64,000 nucleotides of DNA, taken from positions 36,622 to 100,621 of the forward strand of contig NZ_LWLB01000032.1 in assembly GCF_001905145.1 (NCBI RefSeq). The letters run 5' to 3'. The stretch's first letter is position 1, and each line of letters opens with the position of its first letter. Both the position numbers and the translations under genes were made by a program. The notes beneath the pieces are model-generated. The model did no database searches. It was not told where the DNA came from and was given only the letters and a program-made list of their open reading frames with translations. The stretch is from Nocardiopsis sp. TSRI0078 (GTDB taxonomy: Bacteria > Actinomycetota > Actinomycetes > Streptosporangiales > Streptosporangiaceae). This document shows positions 52,704 to 61,392 of the stretch, one piece after another.

Positions 52704-54167
52704 ATGAGTCAGCCCGTGAACGCCGGCGGCGGCTCCAGCATCAAGGAGTCCCTCGCCTCCTGGGGTGACCTGGCCGGTCTGCTGCGCGGCGGCGACCAGG
52801 GCGCGATCGTCCCCGTGGTCATCCCGCGCGACAACCGCGGCCTGCGGTGGATGGTCCTGGTCTGGTTCGGCCTGTTCGCCCTGTGCTCGGCGCTGATGAT
52901 GTCCCTCAACGCCATGATGGGCGGGTTCCTCGCGGGGTTCGCCTACACCGCCCTGGCCGTTCCGACCCTGATCGTCGGTGTGCTCAGCATCGTCGCGGCG
53001 GGCCTGTGGTGGTGGCGCGGCTCGATCATCGAGATCGAGGAGGGCACGCACGGCATCCTCACCAAGTACGGCGCGATCGTGAAGCCGATCGGTCCGGGCC
53101 GCCACTACCTGTGGCACCCGTGGTCGCGGGTGGACTTCGTGGTGGACACCCGCACGGAGATCCCCTACACGGCGCCGGTCCTGGCCTGCCCCACGCGTGA
53201 GAACGTGCCGCTGAAGTCGATCGAGTTCTTCCTCAAGTTCCAGATCACCGACCCCATCCGGTTCGTGACGATCATCGGTGCCAGCAACTTCGACCTGGTG
53301 CTGTCCAGCGCGGTGCAGGACGCCATCCGCCAGCGCAGCCGCCAGGTCAACACCGAGTCCGCCTACGACCTGCGCGGCTCCAACGTGGAGGACATGCGCC
53401 GCCTGCTCAACGGCCAGCTGGAGAAGTACGGGGTCCGGATCACCGGCTGCAACATCCCCGACGTGCAGCTGCCCAACCAGTACCAGCAGCACCTGTCCAC
53501 CCGGGAGCGGGTCGCCAAGGAGCTGGTGGCCTACGAGCAGGAGTGGGAGCTGACGCGCAAGCGCCGCATCGACACTCTTCTGATGGACATCGAGCGGTCC
53601 AAGAAGACCCGTGACGCGAAGATCGTCGAGGTCAACGCCTCCCTCAACAAGGCGCGCAAGGACGTGGCGCAGATGCTGGAGGAGCAGGAGACCGAGGCGC
53701 AGCGGGTGCGCTACGAGATCGAGACGCGCGGCCGGGCCGACCTGGTCGCCGCCGAGAACGAGGCGAAGGCGCAGCGGCGCCTGGCCACCGCCTACCGGGA
53801 CAACCGTGCGGTGCTGGAGTACGAGCTGGCCCGCCGCCGCCTGGACGTGGGCGCCGTGCTGGCCGAGCGCGCCCCGCGCCCGGTGGTCGTGCAGACCGAG
53901 GCCGGTTCCGGGGACGGCTCGACGCTGTCGACGCTGCTGACCGCGCAGCTGCTGCCGCAGGTGATGAACGACAGCTCCGCGCGGGCGTCGCTGGGTACCG
54001 GGGGAAGCGGTGCGCAGGAGATGATGGACTCCGCGCAGGGCGCGGTCGCCGCCGCGGCCGAGCGCCAGCAGCAGATGGCCGAGGAGTACCGGCGCCAGCA
54101 GGACAGCGCGATGCGCCAGCAGTTCGAGCGCGGTGAGGGCTACGGCGGGCAGGAACGCCGCCGGTAG
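52704..54167 (+). CDS. SPFH (flotillin/prohibitin-like) membrane protein B
   Basis: The protein has 487 residues. Two hydrophobic helices near 50-95 precede an SPFH domain (IEEGTHGILTKYGAIVKPIGPGRHYLWHPWSRVDFVVDTRTEIPY) and a coiled coil ending in Gln/Arg-rich sequence (ERQQQMAEEYRRQQDSAMRQQ). It is a divergent paralog of the preceding gene, beginning the base after its stop. The layout of two SPFH subunits is like HflK/HflC, which cage the FtsH protease, but identity to those is not visible. A heteromeric membrane scaffold is inferred. Confidence 0.75.
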   Translation: MSQPVNAGGGSSIKESLASWGDLAGLLRGGDQGAIVPVVIPRDNRGLRWMVLVWFGLFALCSALMMSLNAMMGGFLAGFAYTALAVPTLIVGVLSIVAAGLWWWRGSIIEIEEGTHGILTKYGAIVKPIGPGRHYLWHPWSRVDFVVDTRTEIPYTAPVLACPTRENVPLKSIEFFLKFQITDPIRFVTIIGASNFDLVLSSAVQDAIRQRSRQVNTESAYDLRGSNVEDMRRLLNGQLEKYGVRITGCNIPDVQLPNQYQQHLSTRERVAKELVAYEQEWELTRKRRIDTLLMDIERSKKTRDAKIVEVNASLNKARKDVAQMLEEQETEAQRVRYEIETRGRADLVAAENEAKAQRRLATAYRDNRAVLEYELARRRLDVGAVLAERAPRPVVVQTEAGSGDGSTLSTLLTAQLLPQVMNDSSARASLGTGGSGAQEMMDSAQGAVAAAAERQQQMAEEYRRQQDSAMRQQFERGEGYGGQERRR

Positions 54168-54222
54168 CCCGGCTGCCCGCCGCCGGGGTCCGTGACCGGA
54201 CCGTCCGGCGTCGAGAGGACGA

Positions 54223-54254
54223 GGGGCCCGCGGCCGGAAACGGTCGCGGGCCCC
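54223..54254. terminator. Terminator after the SPFH operon
   Basis: GGGGCCCGCG (54223-54232) pairs with CGCGGGCCCC (54245-54254), between convergent genes. Confidence 0.7.
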
Positions 54255-54299
54255 TCCCGCCGTCGTGGGGGGCGTGCGGGGAGGGCTCCCCGGGCGGTG

Positions 54300-54491
54300 T
54301 CAGCCGACGGGGGAGAGGGCGGTGTAGCCCGCTTCGATGTCGATCCCGTGTCGGGCCGCGATCTCCACCAGGTCCTCCACCTCTCCGGCCTGGGCGCTGG
54401 CCAGGTCGTCGTCACCGAGTGCGTGGGCGCGGCGCAGCGCGGTGATCGAGTCGTGGAGCCGCAGGTGAAGGGTGAGCACGAACTCGCGCAT
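54300..54491 (-). CDS. Small hypothetical protein
   Basis: Sixty-three residues, helical (MREFVLTLHLRLHDSITALRRA..., LASAQAGEVEDLVEIAARHGID). The ATG at 54491 follows GAGGAG, while the longer upstream frame is antisense-like. No family recognised. Convergent with the SPFH operon. Confidence 0.6.
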   Translation of the reverse strand: MREFVLTLHLRLHDSITALRRAHALGDDDLASAQAGEVEDLVEIAARHGIDIEAGYTALSPVG

Positions 54492-54754
54492 GGAGCCTCT
54501 CCTCAGGGTTGGCGGCGCTGCCGGAAGGGGGGAGACCGCGGGGCCTCTCCCGGGGGCGCGTCCATCTCTACAGCCCGAAGGTGAGAGGAACGTTGGAACG
54601 GGACAGCCACCGGCAAGGAGAGGGTAAGGACCGCGGCCGAAGGCCGTCCGTTGAGGGTGGTGGAGGGTGACGAGGAGGGTGGTGCTGCGCGCGGAGCGTG
54701 GCGGACCAGGGTGGGGGTGTGGCCGCGGGCCGTCCGCCGGGGACGCCGGAGGCC

Positions 54755-55411
54755 CTAGTGGTCCACCCAGACGTACCAGTCGTCCGACACGCGCTCGTAG
54801 ATCTTCGAGCCCTGCCCGGGGACGAACACGCCCTCGGGGATCTCCTCGGTGCTGTAGGCAAGCCCGGCCGGGGCGAACAGCCCGGAGCCCTCGACGGCGT
54901 AGTGCGTGACGTCCCCCGACACGGAGATGCTGCGCAGCGAGTACAGCCCCGCCCGCTGGCCGTTGAGCGGGATGGTGGTGAGCTCGTCGGCGTCCTCGCG
55001 CAGGGCCATCAGGTCGTCGGCGGAGGCCTGCACCCGGCTCTGGAGGGGGACGTCGGCCACGGCCAGTCCGAGCGCCGCGGCGGCGATCAGCGGAGCGGAC
55101 AACCAGCGCAGCCAGTAGTAGCGGATCATCGGCCGGGCCACGGCCAGCGCGATCCCCAGGCGCAGGGCGCCCATTCCGGCCAGCAGCAGGCCGCCGGCCA
55201 GGCCGATGACGAACGTGGGCAGGTGCCCGCCGGGCACGCTGTCCTCGAAGAGCAGCACCAGCCCCACCACGCCGCACGCGGGGATGTAGAGCCGCCCGGG
55301 CGGGCGCGAGGCCCAGCTGATCAGGCGTTGGCCGAACGTCGGCTTCTCCGCGATCTCGATCAGTTTGGCCACGGACCCGTCAGGGTTCGGGCCAGAAGCT
55401 GCGGCGGACAT
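54755..55411 (-). CDS. Membrane protein of unknown function
   Basis: The protein has 218 residues. A short cytoplasmic N-terminus is followed by about four hydrophobic segments (LYIPACGVVGLVLLF, FVIGLAGGLLLAGMGALRLGIALAVA, LSAPLIAAAALGLAVA), then a C-terminal soluble part (GLYSLRSISVSGDVTHYAVEGSG..., YERVSDDWYVWVDH). ATG at 55411. Monocistronic. No family recognised. Confidence 0.65.
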   Translation of the reverse strand: MSAAASGPNPDGSVAKLIEIAEKPTFGQRLISWASRPPGRLYIPACGVVGLVLLFEDSVPGGHLPTFVIGLAGGLLLAGMGALRLGIALAVARPMIRYYWLRWLSAPLIAAAALGLAVADVPLQSRVQASADDLMALREDADELTTIPLNGQRAGLYSLRSISVSGDVTHYAVEGSGLFAPAGLAYSTEEIPEGVFVPGQGSKIYERVSDDWYVWVDH

Positions 55412-55488
55412 GGTGTTCCCCCCACCGAATCCGTGTCATGGGGACGCCGGCCCGAATACAGGTGTGGCAGAGGGGCCACAGGGCCGCG

Positions 55489-56061
55489 TCACAGTCGATA
55501 CGGCCGCCGTAGTGCGGCCTGACCCACAGGATAGAGCAGTGGAGGGGCGTGTTCGGGGAGACGGGGCGAAACGGCGGGATCTTTCTCCTCCGTCCCGAGG
55601 GGCCCGCCTCCCCGTCTCCGGCGCCATCCCCTTCCCCTCGGGGACAGCGCGAGATGGTCCCAGGACCACCGGCCACTGTGCACGGCCATCAGCACGCACA
55701 CCGCCGTGACCAGCATCGTCGTCGCCCATGAGGAGAAGGGCGCCAGGCCCGGCGCGTCCGTCGCGAGGGCGCCGAGCACGGCACCGGCACCGAGTACGGG
55801 CCCGGTCAGCCATGTGAGCAGACCCACTGCGAAGGCGAGCGAGAACCACACGAGCAGGACGGGGACCACGGCCGCGACGAGGGCCGCCGTGCCCGGTCCC
55901 AGGACGGAGAGGTGCTCGGCCACCGGCGCCTCCCGGCCGCGCAGTGCCAGGCCGTGTCCGGCGAACACCCATCCGGTCCCCGCCCGGATGAGGGCGGCGA
56001 CGGCGTCGTAGAGGTGTCCCCGGCGGATCCGTGGCCGGGGACGCGGCCTGGCGCGCTGCAT
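55489..56061 (-). CDS. DoxX-like membrane protein
   Basis: The protein has 190 residues. Four hydrophobic helices carry the DoxX-type motif RAGTGWVFAGHGLAL followed by VAVVPVLLVWF-like, FAVGLLTWLTGPVLGAGAVLGALA and TTMLVTAVCVLMAVH helices. DoxX proteins act in thiol/quinone or redox membrane complexes in some bacteria. The C-terminal tail is basic and Pro-rich. I chose the second ATG (56061) because GGAGGA abuts the first one at 56067. Confidence 0.65.
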   Translation of the reverse strand: MQRARPRPRPRIRRGHLYDAVAALIRAGTGWVFAGHGLALRGREAPVAEHLSVLGPGTAALVAAVVPVLLVWFSLAFAVGLLTWLTGPVLGAGAVLGALATDAPGLAPFSSWATTMLVTAVCVLMAVHSGRWSWDHLALSPRGRGWRRRRGGGPLGTEEKDPAVSPRLPEHAPPLLYPVGQAALRRPYRL

Positions 56062-56267
56062 GTCCATTCCTCCCGGGCGGCCCGGAGTGAAGGTTCTGAC
56101 AAGCGGAAACTACCCAAAGCAACGGCCTGTGACCCACTGCCGCGTACGGTGAGTCGCGCGGGATCCTCCGGTCGGCGCGGGGCCCTCGGGGCGGCCGGCG
56201 CCACCTGCCGCCCCGGCCCTCGGCGGAACCGGCCCGGACGGTGACCCGGCCGTTCTAGGCTGGGGGT

Positions 56268-56966
56268 GTGCCGACCACTCCCACACCCGCAGTGCAGCCC
56301 GCCGCCCCCACCTACGCGCTGGAGGACGAACTCCGTGCCTCCGGAGCGCGGGTGGTCGCCGGGGTGGACGAGGTGGGACGCGGTGCCTGGGCCGGACCCC
56401 TGCTGGTCTGCGCCGCCGTCCCCGGAGAGGGCGACCCGCCCACCGGGCTGACCGACTCCAAGCGACTGACCCCCAGACGCCGCCGCGAACTCGCCGACCA
56501 GCTCCGTCCCTGGGTCGCCGACCACGCCTTCGGCTGGTCCCCGCCCGAGGAGATCGACGAGGTCGGCATGACCGAGGCCCTGCACCGTGCCTCCCGCCGC
56601 GCCCTGGACGCGCTCGCCCCGTGCCCCGACGCCGTCATCCTCGACGGCAGGCACGACTTCATCGGCCGCCCCTGGCGTGTGCGCACCCAGGTCAAGGGCG
56701 ACCTGGCGTGCGTCAGCGTCGCCGCCGCCGCGATCCTGGCCAAGGTCCACCGCGACGCCCACATGGCCGAGCTGGCCGCCGACCACCCCGGCTACGGTTT
56801 CGAGCGGGCGGCCGGATACCCCTCGCCCGTGCACCGGGCGGCCCTCGCCGAGTCCGGCCCCACCCCGCACCACCGCATGAGCTGGGCCTACCTCGACGAC
56901 CTCCCCCGATGGAAGCACCTGCGCAAGGTCCGCCCCGGTCCCGGCGGACAGATCCCCCTCCTCTGA
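56268..56966 (+). CDS. rnhB: Ribonuclease HII
   Basis: The protein has 232 residues. Catalytic acidic motifs are visible: [13 protein letters not shown] (DEG...-type), [22 protein letters not shown], and [13 protein letters not shown] with the GY..A.GYP segment. It removes ribonucleotides from DNA-RNA hybrids. The GTG at 56268 has TAGGCT 6 nt upstream, so it is likely leaderless. The family pattern around DEVGRG is intact. Confidence 0.95.
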   Translation: MPTTPTPAVQPAAPTYALEDELRASGARVVAGVDEVGRGAWAGPLLVCAAVPGEGDPPTGLTDSKRLTPRRRRELADQLRPWVADHAFGWSPPEEIDEVGMTEALHRASRRALDALAPCPDAVILDGRHDFIGRPWRVRTQVKGDLACVSVAAAAILAKVHRDAHMAELAADHPGYGFERAAGYPSPVHRAALAESGPTPHHRMSWAYLDDLPRWKHLRKVRPGPGGQIPLL

Positions 56967-57224
56967 CCCGCCGGAGCCGCCGTCCGGGCGTCCCCGCCGT
57001 CCGGCCGGTACGCGTGCGGGCGACCCGGGAGATCCCCGGAGCGGCGCCGGCCCGCCCCCGCCGTCCGGGCCACCGGGGCACGACACGCCGCCCCGCACTG
57101 GACATCGGCCCCACTTGGGACAAGGCTTTGGCTGTGGACGTCGGCCCCCGGCGCCCCTCCACCCCGACCCCCGCCGGTCAGGAGAACCGACCGCCCACGG
57201 ACCCCCACGCAGGAAGGGGCACGG

Positions 57225-59708
57225 ATGACGCGTGAGACGCGCTCCACCACCGCAGCGGAGCCCGAACGCGCCTCGGGACTCGACCGCCTGCGCGCCCGCT
57301 ACCACCGGATCCCCCTCGGCAGACGGCTCGTGTCCGCCCTGGTCCTGACCACCGTGGCCGCCGTCACCGCCCTCGTCGCGGGCCTCTCCCTCCTGGGGGC
57401 GGTCGCCGGGACCCTCGTCCTGCTGATGGTCCTGGCCGCCCTCATGCGCTCGACCGACGCCTTCGTCACGGTGATGGTGTGCGTGCTCTGGCTGGCCGTG
57501 GCCGTCCCCCTGTTCCAGATCCCCCTCACCGGCGAACCCGTCACACTGCTGATCCTGCCGCTGCCCCCGCTCGTGGTCCTGGCCGCCGGCCGGGCACGCG
57601 AGTTCCCCGTCTGGCACACCGCCGCGCTCTCCCTCACCGCCGGGCTCATCGCCGGGTTCTCCCTGGCCCTGGTCGGGCTGGTCGTCGAGTCCTTCCCCGC
57701 CTCCTGGGGGATCGCCCTGCTCTACGCCGCCGCGGGCGCCTGCCTGCTGTGGCGTCTGTCCGCCTCCCGGCAGATCGTCAGGGACAGCGAGGCCAACCGG
57801 CGCGAGGCCGCCAGGACCATGCCCGTCTCCCGACGCACCGGGCGCGGCGACCTCCCCGGGTCCGCGGGGGAGACGGGCGCCGAGGGCCGTGCCCAGCCGC
57901 TGCGCGGCCGCTCCGACACCGGCCCCCGTCCAGCCCGGTCCGCCGGGGGAGGGGCCCGCGACGAGGAACCCGTCCCCGTGGACCAGGCACTGGCCGAACT
58001 GGAGGACATGATCGGGCTGGACCCGGTCAAGCAGCAGGTGCGCGGGATCGCCGCCTCCATCGAGGCCGCCCGGCTGCGCGCCGACGCGGGCTTCCCCGTC
58101 GAACGCCCCCTGCGCCACCTGGTCTTCTCCGGCCCGCCCGGCACCGGCAAGACCAGTGTCGCGCGCACGCTGGCCACGATCTTCCACTCCTTCGGCCTGC
58201 TGCCGACCTCCCGCGTGGTCGAGGCCCAGCGCGCCGACCTCGTGGGGGAGTATCTGGGCGCCACCGCCATCAAGACCAACGAGCTCGTGGACCGCGCCCT
58301 GGGCGGCGTGCTGTTCGTCGACGAGGCCTACTCACTGGTCAACGAGGGCGACGGGCAGTCGGACCGGTTCGGCAACGAGGCCGTGCAGACCCTCCTCAAA
58401 CGCGCCGAGGACGACCGCGACCAGCTCGTCATCGTCCTGGCCGGGTACGAGAAGGAGATGGACGCCTTCCTGGCCTCCAACCCCGGCCTGGCCTCCCGCT
58501 TCGCCACCCGCATCAGCTTCCCCAGTTACTCGGCCGACGAGCTGTTCCGCATCGCCGAGTCCCTCGTCCACCAGCGCGGTGACACCCTGGAGGCCGGGGC
58601 CGCCCGGGCGCTCCGGCGAAGATTCGACCAGGTGGTCCAGCGCGAGGTGGTCGACGAGCTCGGCAACGGCCGCTTCGCCCGCTCGGTGGTCGAGAAGGCC
58701 GCCCAGGCCCGCGACGTGCGCGTGGTCACCGCGGGGGTGGACGGCGGCGAGCCCGCGCCCCGCCCCGAGGCCGAGGACCTGATCACCGTCCGGGCCGCCG
58801 ACGTCGAGGCCGCCCACCGGGAGCTGACCTCCCGCCTGCCCGGATTCGGCGAGGCCCCGGGTATCGAGGAGGCGCTGGCCGAGCTGGACGCCATGATCGG
58901 CCTGGAGCCGGTCAAGGAGCAGGTCCGCTCCATCGTCGCCCAGCTGCGTGTGGCCAAGCTCCGCGAGGAGCAGGGCCTGCTCAACCAGGCGCCCATGCGG
59001 CACTTCGTGTTCTCCGGCCCGCCCGGCACCGGCAAGACCACCGTGGCGCGTGTGCTCGGCCGGGTCTTCGCCGCCCTGGGCCTGCTCGGCCGTGCCGACG
59101 TGGTCGAGGCCCAGCGCGCCGACCTGGTCGGCGAGCACCTGGGGGCCACCGCGGTCAAGACCAACCGGCTCGTGGACCGCGCCCTGGGCGGCGTGCTGTT
59201 CGTCGACGAGGCCTACTCGCTGGTCAACCCCGGCTACAGCGGAGGGGACGCGTTCGGGGCCGAGGCGATCCAGACCCTGCTCAAGCGGGCCGAGGACGAC
59301 CGGTCCCGGCTCGTGGTCGTGCTCGCCGGCTACCCGGCCGAGATGGAGCGCTTCCTGGCCTCCAACGCCGGACTGTCCTCGCGGTTCAACGTGCGCGTGC
59401 GCTTTCCCTCCTACACCCCCGGCGAACTCACCGAGATCGCCGAGGCCGTGGCCGCGCGCACGGGGGACGCCTTCGACGACACCGCGCGGGAGGACCTGCG
59501 CAGCATCTTCGCGCACGTGTGCGAGGCCGGGTGGATCGACGAGCTCGGCAACGGCCGCTTCGCCCGCTCCCTGTTCGAGAAGGCGTGCTCCCACCGCGAC
59601 CTGCGGGTGTCCCAGGAGGTGGGGGAGGCCGCGACCGCGGCCGAGCTCACCGTGGTGACCAGCGCGGACGTGCGCAGGGCCTACGCAGAGGCCACCCAGC
59701 AGGCCTAG
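57225..59708 (+). CDS. Membrane-anchored protein with two CbbX/EccA-type AAA+ domains
   Basis: The protein has 827 residues. About 160 N-terminal residues hold several hydrophobic helices. Two AAA+ modules of the CbxX/CfqX (SpoVK) type follow: Walker A GPPGTGKTS near 303-311 and GPPGTGKTT near 598-606, each with VEAQRADLVGE.LGATAIKTN-like and Walker B GVLFVDEAYSLV. Related ATPases remodel complexes, as CbbX does with Rubisco or EccA with type VII secretion. The partner here is unknown, and no ESX genes are in view. The duplicated domains differ, so it is not a recent duplication. Confidence 0.85.
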   Translation: MTRETRSTTAAEPERASGLDRLRARYHRIPLGRRLVSALVLTTVAAVTALVAGLSLLGAVAGTLVLLMVLAALMRSTDAFVTVMVCVLWLAVAVPLFQIPLTGEPVTLLILPLPPLVVLAAGRAREFPVWHTAALSLTAGLIAGFSLALVGLVVESFPASWGIALLYAAAGACLLWRLSASRQIVRDSEANRREAARTMPVSRRTGRGDLPGSAGETGAEGRAQPLRGRSDTGPRPARSAGGGARDEEPVPVDQALAELEDMIGLDPVKQQVRGIAASIEAARLRADAGFPVERPLRHLVFSGPPGTGKTSVARTLATIFHSFGLLPTSRVVEAQRADLVGEYLGATAIKTNELVDRALGGVLFVDEAYSLVNEGDGQSDRFGNEAVQTLLKRAEDDRDQLVIVLAGYEKEMDAFLASNPGLASRFATRISFPSYSADELFRIAESLVHQRGDTLEAGAARALRRRFDQVVQREVVDELGNGRFARSVVEKAAQARDVRVVTAGVDGGEPAPRPEAEDLITVRAADVEAAHRELTSRLPGFGEAPGIEEALAELDAMIGLEPVKEQVRSIVAQLRVAKLREEQGLLNQAPMRHFVFSGPPGTGKTTVARVLGRVFAALGLLGRADVVEAQRADLVGEHLGATAVKTNRLVDRALGGVLFVDEAYSLVNPGYSGGDAFGAEAIQTLLKRAEDDRSRLVVVLAGYPAEMERFLASNAGLSSRFNVRVRFPSYTPGELTEIAEAVAARTGDAFDDTAREDLRSIFAHVCEAGWIDELGNGRFARSLFEKACSHRDLRVSQEVGEAATAAELTVVTSADVRRAYAEATQQA

Positions 59709-59743
59709 AACCCACCCGCGGGGGTGCTGCTAGGGTCCGTCGC

Positions 59744-60478
59744 ATGACCGCTTCTCCCACTTCCTCCTCCGCGTCCCCCGTCACCCAGGCGCTCATCCTC
59801 GCCGGCGGCCAGGCGACCCGGCTGCGGCCCTACACCGACACCCGCCCCAAGGCGATGGTGGAGGTGGCCGGTCGGCCCATCATCGACTACCAGCTGGAGT
59901 GGCTCGCCGACCACGGCGTCGAACAGGTCGTCGTCTCCTGCGGCTACAAGGCCGAGGTGCTGCGCGAGTACCTGGAGGCCCGCGGGGACGGGCCGGAGAT
60001 CACGCTGCTGGTCGAGGACGAGCCGCTCGGGCGCGGCGGCGCCCTGCGCTACGCCTCCACCGGCCTGCGCGACCAGGAGGCGCCCTACTTCGCGCTCAAC
60101 GGCGACGTGCTCACCTGGTTCCCCCTGGACGAGATGGCCGCCCACCACCGGGAGCGGGGCGGCCTGGCGACCCTGGCCCTGTCCCAGTTCCGTACGACCT
60201 GGGGCATCGTGGACGTGGACGACCAGGACCGGATCGAGGGCTTCACCCAGAGTCCGCTGCTCCCGGTGTGGATCAACGCCGGGGTGTACCTGTTCGAGCC
60301 GGGCCTCACCCCGCTGCTGCCCGCCAAGGGCGACCACGAGTCCTCCACCTTCCCCGACCTGGCCAAGGAGGGGAGGCTGACCGCCTACCGCATCGACGGG
60401 TTCTGGCGCGGCGTGGACACGGCCAAGGACGTCAAGGAGGCGGGGGAGCAGATCACCGCCATGCGGAGGGGCGACTGA
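59744..60478 (+). CDS. Nucleotidyltransferase family protein (NDP-sugar pyrophosphorylase)
   Basis: The protein has 244 residues. The nucleotidyltransferase motif LILAGGQATRLRPYTDTRPKAMVEVAGRPIIDYQLEWL is complete, with LNGDVLTWF as the metal-binding site and FWRGVDTAKD at the end. It would make an NDP-sugar from a sugar phosphate for glycan or envelope synthesis. The ATG has TAGGGT 7 nt upstream, so a leaderless transcript is likely. It follows the AAA+ gene by 35 bp. Confidence 0.85.
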   Translation: MTASPTSSSASPVTQALILAGGQATRLRPYTDTRPKAMVEVAGRPIIDYQLEWLADHGVEQVVVSCGYKAEVLREYLEARGDGPEITLLVEDEPLGRGGALRYASTGLRDQEAPYFALNGDVLTWFPLDEMAAHHRERGGLATLALSQFRTTWGIVDVDDQDRIEGFTQSPLLPVWINAGVYLFEPGLTPLLPAKGDHESSTFPDLAKEGRLTAYRIDGFWRGVDTAKDVKEAGEQITAMRRGD

Positions 60479-60570
60479 CCGCCGCGGTGGCGGGGCGGGT
60501 GCCCACCCGCCGTCCCCCGGAATCGGACGTCGGCTGACGGGGCCTGGAAGGGATGGGTATCGTCGCGGAT

Positions 60571-61350
60571 GTGACGAACGACGGCTTCATCCTCTCCAGC
60601 GCCCCCAACTTCCGCGACCTCGGCGGTCACCGCACGACCTCGGGCCGCACCGTCCGCCACGGCCTCGTGTACCGCTCCGACGCCCTGCACAGCATCGCGG
60701 CGGACGAGCTGCCCGTCTACAACGGCCTGGGCATCCGGCAGCTCGTCGACCTGCGTACCCCGCACGAGCGCGAGACCCTGCCCGACATCACGCCCGAGGG
60801 CGCCGAGTACGCGGCCGTGGCCGTCCAGGACCCCGAGGCGGCCGGGGCCAACTTCTCCCTCTCCCTCGCCGATCCGGAGAAGGCCCGGAGCATGTTCGCC
60901 GACGGCACCGCCGAGCGCTTCATGCACGGGGTCTACCGCGAACTGGTCACCGACGCCGAGGCGCTCACCGGCTACCGGGACCTGGTCGAGCGCGTCGCCA
61001 AGGGCCCGACGGCCCTGGTCTTCCACTGCAGCGCGGGCAAGGACCGCACCGGCTGGGGCGCGGCCCTGCTCCTCGGCCTGCTGGGCGTGGACCGCGAGAC
61101 CGTCGTCGCCGACTACCTGGCCAGCAACGAGCGCCAGGCCAACACCGACAAGTGGATGCGCGCGCTGGCCAGGAACAGCGGCCTGGCCTGGAAGGAGGTC
61201 GCCCCGATGACGCGGGTGCGCGCCGAGTACCTGCAGACCTCCTTCGACCACATCGACGAGGTCTACGGCTCCTTCGGCGACTACCTCGCGGACGGGCTCA
61301 AGCTCTCCGACGCCGTCGTGGAGCGGCTGCGTGAGCGCATGCTGGACTGA
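60571..61350 (+). CDS. Tyrosine-protein phosphatase-like protein
   Basis: The protein has 259 residues. The P-loop signature VFHCSAGKDRTG carries the catalytic Cys and Arg of the IPhP/Tyr_phosphatase_3 family, with NFRDLGG and LVYRSDAL at the N-terminus. Substrates include phosphotyrosine or phosphoinositide-like molecules. The GTG at 60571 is preferred: TATCGT lies 7 nt upstream with CTGACG 18 bp before it, so it may be leaderless; the upstream ATG at 60553 has its ribosome site directly against it. Confidence 0.85.
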   Translation: MTNDGFILSSAPNFRDLGGHRTTSGRTVRHGLVYRSDALHSIAADELPVYNGLGIRQLVDLRTPHERETLPDITPEGAEYAAVAVQDPEAAGANFSLSLADPEKARSMFADGTAERFMHGVYRELVTDAEALTGYRDLVERVAKGPTALVFHCSAGKDRTGWGAALLLGLLGVDRETVVADYLASNERQANTDKWMRALARNSGLAWKEVAPMTRVRAEYLQTSFDHIDEVYGSFGDYLADGLKLSDAVVERLRERMLD

Positions 61351-61392
61351 CGCACCCGCGGGGCCCGGAGCGGACTCCGCGGGGCCCGGCCC

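Noticed and set aside
55806-58187. 793-codon minus-strand frame across rnhB and the AAA+ gene
   Set aside because: It overlaps three genes with clear families and has Gly/Pro-rich, non-protein-like sequence.
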